From NCBI GenBank assembly GCA_036394575.1, contig DASWEY010000057.1:1-64000 (forward strand): 64,000 nucleotides of DNA, read 5' to 3'. Position 1 is the stretch's first letter; every line of letters begins with the position of its first letter. The notes below the pieces were generated by a model, which saw only the letters and a list, made by a program, of their open reading frames with translations, did no database searches and was not told the DNA's origin. Below are positions 60,843-64,000 of the stretch, one piece after another. This DNA is from UKL13-2 sp036394575. Lineage in GTDB: Bacteria; Pseudomonadota; Gammaproteobacteria; Burkholderiales; Usitatibacteraceae. The translations under genes were made by a program, and so were the position numbers.

Positions 60843-62951
60843 CTACTTGGTGTTCGCGTTCCCAACCGCGGCCTTGTCCTCGTTGGCGCGCTTGATCAGG
60901 TACGCCTGAATCGCGGCGGCGTCCTTCTGGTCGAGCACCGACTTGAAGGGCGCCATGCCGGCATCCTTCATCGCGCCGTTGAGCACGATCTCGTAGAAGA
61001 AATCGTTGCCGAGGAACGTCGATGCGCGAAGGTCGGGCACGACGCCGCCACCGATTGCGTTCTCGCCGTGACAGACGCTGCAGTACTGCACGTACAGGCC
61101 AGTGCCCTTGGCGACGGTGTCCGCAGCCGCGGTTGCCGGCGGCGGGTTCAACACGAGCGGCGGTTCCGGCGGGAGCGCAGGAAGTGCAGCCGTGCCGCCC
61201 ACCTTGAACGCCAGCACGCGGCTCACGTTGCGCAGGTTGCCGGACTTGGCCGCCTCCTTGCCCTGAAACAAGGGGAAAGCGCCGCCCCATCCGGACATGA
61301 CGGCGATGTATTGCTCGCCGTTCACCTCGTACGTCATGGGGCCGGCCATGACGGCGCTTTGCGCCGGCGTCGACCACAGCTTCTCGCCGGTGTCGGCTCG
61401 GTAGGCGTTGAAGCCGCCGGAGGCGTCGCCCTGCATGACGAGATTGCCCGCCGTGGTGAGCGTCCCGCCATTCCACGGGCCCAGATAGCTTGCGCGCCAC
61501 ACTTCTTTTCGGCGCACCGGATCCCACGCGATGAGATAGCCCTTGGTGCCGGGCGTGTTCGTGGTGGCGACCGCGACGTTCCAGCCCAGAGACGACGTTG
61601 GCAGGCCTTCGACCGGCGTGAACTCGAGGCCGATCTCCTGCGCCGGGATGTACACGAGCCCCGTCTTCGGGTTGTAGGCCATCGGCTGCCAGCTATGGGC
61701 GCCGAGGGCCCCCGGCATCATGTTGACCGGTTTCCCGGTCAGGTCGTAGCGGATCCCGGGATTTTCGATCGGGCGTCCGGTCTTCGGATCGACCCCGCTC
61801 GCCCAGTTGACCGGAACGAAATTCGTGGCCGAGATCAGCTTGCCGGTCTTGCGGTCGAGGACGTAGAAGAAGCCGTTCTTGTTCGCCTGCATGATCACCT
61901 TGCGCGGCTTGCCGTCGATGGTGAGATCGGCGAGCATCAGTTGCTGGACTGCGTCGAAGTCCCACTCCTCGCCGGGTGTGGCCTGGTAATGCCAGGCGTA
62001 TTCGCCGGTGTCGGCGTTGAGCGCGACGATCGAGGACGTGAACAGGTTGTCGCCCTTGCTCTTGGTGCGGTAGTTGCGCGCCCATTCGATGCCGTTGCCT
62101 GCGCCGAAGTAGACGAGATTGAGAGCCGGGTCGTACGAGATCGCATCCCACGTCGTCCCGCCGCCGCCGAGCTTCCACCACTCCCCGCTCCAGGTCTTCG
62201 CGGCCATCTCCATGGCCTTGTTCTCGAACGGCTTCGAGGGATCGCCCGGAACGGTGTAGAAACGCCAGGCGAGCTTGCCGGTCTCGGCGTCGTACGCGGA
62301 GATGTAGCCGCGGATGCCGTATTCGCCGCCGCTCATTCCAATGATGACGCGGCCCTTCACGACGCGCGGCGCGCCCGTGATGGTGAGGTTCTTGTGGTCG
62401 CCGGTCGCCACGCTCCACGCGGGCTTGCCGGTCTTCGCGTCGAGCGCCACCAGGCGCCCGTCGAAGGTGCCGACGTAGATCTTCCCTTTCCATGCGGCGA
62501 CACCGCGGTTGACGACGTCGCAGCAGCCCTTCACGCCACGCTCGCGCGGGACTTCCGGATCGTAGGACCAGAGGAGCTTGCCGGTCGCGGCGTCGTACGC
62601 CTTGACCAGGCTCCACGCGGTCGAGACATACATCACGCCGTCGATGACGAGCGGAGTCGCCTGCTGGCCGCGATTGGTATCGAGGTCCGCGTACCACGCG
62701 AGGCCGAGCTCCTTCGCGTTGCCGGCATCGATGCGCGCAAGCGGGCTGAAGCGCTGCTCGCTGTAGGTACGTCCGTAGCTCAGCCAGTTGGCCGCGTCGC
62801 GGTCGGCGCCCTTCATCCGGGCGGCGTCAACGCGGGCCGGCGTTTCCGCGGCCGCTGCCTGCCCGACGCCGACCGTACAAAGGAGAAATGCGGTCGCCGC
62901 GATAGCCGGCACACGCAGGTGAACCCAATGGCGGCCGAAGAGGCCATCCAT
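60843..62951 (-). CDS. PQQ-dependent quinohemoprotein alcohol dehydrogenase
   Basis: An exported alcohol dehydrogenase of about 702 residues with a PQQ propeller and a C-terminal cytochrome c domain. Signal peptide region: HLRVPAIAATAFLLCTVGVG. Adjacent cysteines 143-144 (KGCCDVVNRG) form the family disulfide. Metal/active-site residues include GGEYGIRGY and GNGIEWARNY. The catalytic Asp331 is in EEWDFDAVQ, with Asp333 two residues on. Heme c motif CSVCH at 624-628. The start at 62951 was chosen to place the signal peptide at the N terminus; the frame is open to 63203. Electrons go to the heme and then the respiratory chain. Confidence 0.92.
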   Translation of the reverse strand: MDGLFGRHWVHLRVPAIAATAFLLCTVGVGQAAAAETPARVDAARMKGADRDAANWLSYGRTYSEQRFSPLARIDAGNAKELGLAWYADLDTNRGQQATPLVIDGVMYVSTAWSLVKAYDAATGKLLWSYDPEVPRERGVKGCCDVVNRGVAAWKGKIYVGTFDGRLVALDAKTGKPAWSVATGDHKNLTITGAPRVVKGRVIIGMSGGEYGIRGYISAYDAETGKLAWRFYTVPGDPSKPFENKAMEMAAKTWSGEWWKLGGGGTTWDAISYDPALNLVYFGAGNGIEWARNYRTKSKGDNLFTSSIVALNADTGEYAWHYQATPGEEWDFDAVQQLMLADLTIDGKPRKVIMQANKNGFFYVLDRKTGKLISATNFVPVNWASGVDPKTGRPIENPGIRYDLTGKPVNMMPGALGAHSWQPMAYNPKTGLVYIPAQEIGLEFTPVEGLPTSSLGWNVAVATTNTPGTKGYLIAWDPVRRKEVWRASYLGPWNGGTLTTAGNLVMQGDASGGFNAYRADTGEKLWSTPAQSAVMAGPMTYEVNGEQYIAVMSGWGGAFPLFQGKEAAKSGNLRNVSRVLAFKVGGTAALPALPPEPPLVLNPPPATAAADTVAKGTGLYVQYCSVCHGENAIGGGVVPDLRASTFLGNDFFYEIVLNGAMKDAGMAPFKSVLDQKDAAAIQAYLIKRANEDKAAVGNANTK

Positions 62952-63314
62952 GCGATAGCGCGCGCACGGACCGCCACTTCCGGCACGGACAGCCATCTCA
63001 CTTTGAAGACTTCCGGGGCCAGCAGCGGCCAACTTGTTGGACCGGTCGTGACGTCGGCGCCACGATTCGTCGGGCAGCCTGCCGCGTGGCGCGTCTGCGG
63101 TCCGTCCAAGCGACCGGCGAGCATCACCGTTGAAGCCGCGCATTCCGGCTTCGACGAACATGTCCATAAGGGATCCGACTACAATTCTGATAAGCATCGA
63201 CAAATCTCCGTCACTGGTTGGGTCTCCATCAAGAGGCCGTCCGAGCGAAACGCGGCCACTAGACGCATCCTACGAGCTGCGGCTTACGGCGTCTTTTACA
63301 ACTTTGCTGCGCTT
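62952..63314. other. Gap between alcohol dehydrogenase and RHS gene
   Basis: No convincing gene is seen in these 363 bases. The dehydrogenase frame stays open through most of it, but without a recognisable N-terminal domain. The only structure noted is at the right end: TACAACTT (63297-63304) and AAGTTGTA (63320-63327) form an inverted repeat spanning the RHS stop codon. Confidence 0.5.
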
Positions 63315-64000
63315 TCACGAAGTTGTACCGGCGGCGCGTAATTTGGTGTTGAGAAGAGTGATGCCGGGCTTGTTGGGGTCGGTGCCGTTGCCGTAGATGC
63401 CCTCGACGTTGTCGTTCACCACCAATTGCTTGAGGGTGTGCATCGGCTGGTCCACGGTCGTGTACAGCTGCTGGGTCTTTTGCAGAACTTTGCCGTTGAC
63501 GTCGTTGATGAAATTGCGATCATCGAACGAAGGCGCCGCGCCGCTGTTTCGGACACTCGTCAGATAGCCGTTCGCGTCGCGATTGCTGGTCACGACCCCG
63601 ACGATGGCCGGATTGGTGGTGGTGGTGTTTTTGCGGGACGAGGTGATGGTGCCTTCGCGGAAGCCGCCGTAAAGCGCGTTGCCGTGATTTGCATCGACGG
63701 CGGCGGCAACGGTGGTGTCGGTAACGATGCTGCCTTGGGTCACCCGATAGTTCAGCAAATTGCCCACTGCGTCATAGCCGGAGGTCACGTCCGTATGCGT
63801 GACCCAGACTGTCCGGTCAAACCACTCGTCGAGCTTCCAGTTGTAAACGGATTGGGTCTCCCATCGCCCCTTGGTTTGATACCAGGAAAACACCGTGTCG
63901 GAGTTGCCGGCGGAGTTGGCTTCGTTGACCACATGCTGGCTCAGCATGCGGCCGGCGGCGGCGTAGGTGTTGGTGGTGGTGAGGGCGCCGGAGGCGTTGG
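63315..64000 (-). CDS. RHS-repeat protein, C-terminal part
   Basis: The frame is open to the right edge, where it reads GALTTTNTYAAAGRMLSQHV, and ends at 63315. YD-type repeats are visible (SGYDAVGNLLNYRV, SNRDANGYLTSV). RHS/YD proteins are large secreted or surface shells that often carry a variable C-terminal toxin. Here the protein stops soon after KTQQLYTTVDQPMHTLKQ and VVNDNVEGIYGNG, without a recognisable toxin or peptidase-type core, so it may be truncated. The stop codon lies inside an inverted repeat. Confidence 0.8.
   Translation of the reverse strand, partial: NASGALTTTNTYAAAGRMLSQHVVNEANSAGNSDTVFSWYQTKGRWETQSVYNWKLDEWFDRTVWVTHTDVTSGYDAVGNLLNYRVTQGSIVTDTTVAAAVDANHGNALYGGFREGTITSSRKNTTTTNPAIVGVVTSNRDANGYLTSVRNSGAAPSFDDRNFINDVNGKVLQKTQQLYTTVDQPMHTLKQLVVNDNVEGIYGNGTDPNKPGITLLNTKLRAAGTTS

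Noticed and set aside
1..64000. CRISPR arrays, tRNA or rRNA genes and insertion sequences
   Set aside because: None were recognised on reading; no regularly spaced repeats, cloverleaf sequences or transposase motifs were seen.

Overview
The window looks like chromosomal DNA of a GC-rich betaproteobacterium, most likely Burkholderiales. The evidence is the glyA-nrdR-ribD-ribE-ribBA-ribH-nusB-thiL-pgpA order, the type II secretion genes, the TRAP uptake genes, the DarP/PmbA/Mog neighbourhood, and GC-rich codon use almost throughout. No rRNA, tRNA, CRISPR array or transposase was recognised.

Layout. 1-8.8 kb (minus): type II secretion genes gspF (partial), gspE, gspD and gspC. gspC is translationally coupled to a large periplasmic solute-binding protein, and a plus-strand histone-deacetylase-like gene plus a decayed CoA-binding-domain fragment separate gspC from gspD. 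9-14.2 kb: an isoquinoline-oxidoreductase-type molybdenum hydroxylase (iorAB) with XdhC and MocA-like maturation factors and a lipoprotein hydrolase. 14.2-17.4 kb: DUF1684 protein, heptosyltransferase II, a small zinc protein and ilvE. 17.6-25.4 kb: membrane adenylate cyclase, patatin phospholipase with thioesterase, darP-mog-esterase, pmbA, and a TRAP binding protein.

25.4-38.6 kb is a visibly less GC-rich accessory block. It lies between the binding protein and the permeases (38.6-41.1 kb) of what is probably one TRAP system. It holds a citrate-synthase-like DNA-binding regulator without the usual catalytic residues, a divergent TonB receptor, a 42-residue small ORF coupled to a cytochrome b561, a periplasmic YVTN propeller protein, a tightly coupled AtuA-like/DUF4387/MFS trio, a decaying tandem duplication, and a MipA/OmpV protein divergent from an OmpR-type two-component system with a CpxR-type box between them. 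It reads like an uptake-and-catabolism module for an unknown substrate.

41.4-50.8 kb is the conserved glyA-nrdR-riboflavin-nusB-thiL-pgpA-ugpQ block, interrupted by an ohrR-ohr peroxide-defence pair with its own perfect palindromic operator. 51-53.2 kb: orphan ParA, a small hypothetical gene and oxyR with an OxyR-type motif. 53.2-59.7 kb: a TetR repressor divergent from a complete RND efflux operon. 59.9-63 kb: a PQQ- and heme-c-dependent alcohol dehydrogenase carrying the extra aspartate associated with lanthanide use, plus an SphA/MetA-type outer-membrane protein. The window ends in the C-terminal part of an RHS-repeat protein.

Two repeat families were seen by eye: an inverted REP-like pair near gspF, and a 65-75 bp palindromic element present four times, each between genes just past a stop codon. 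All calls were made by reading the sequence; no database search was run.
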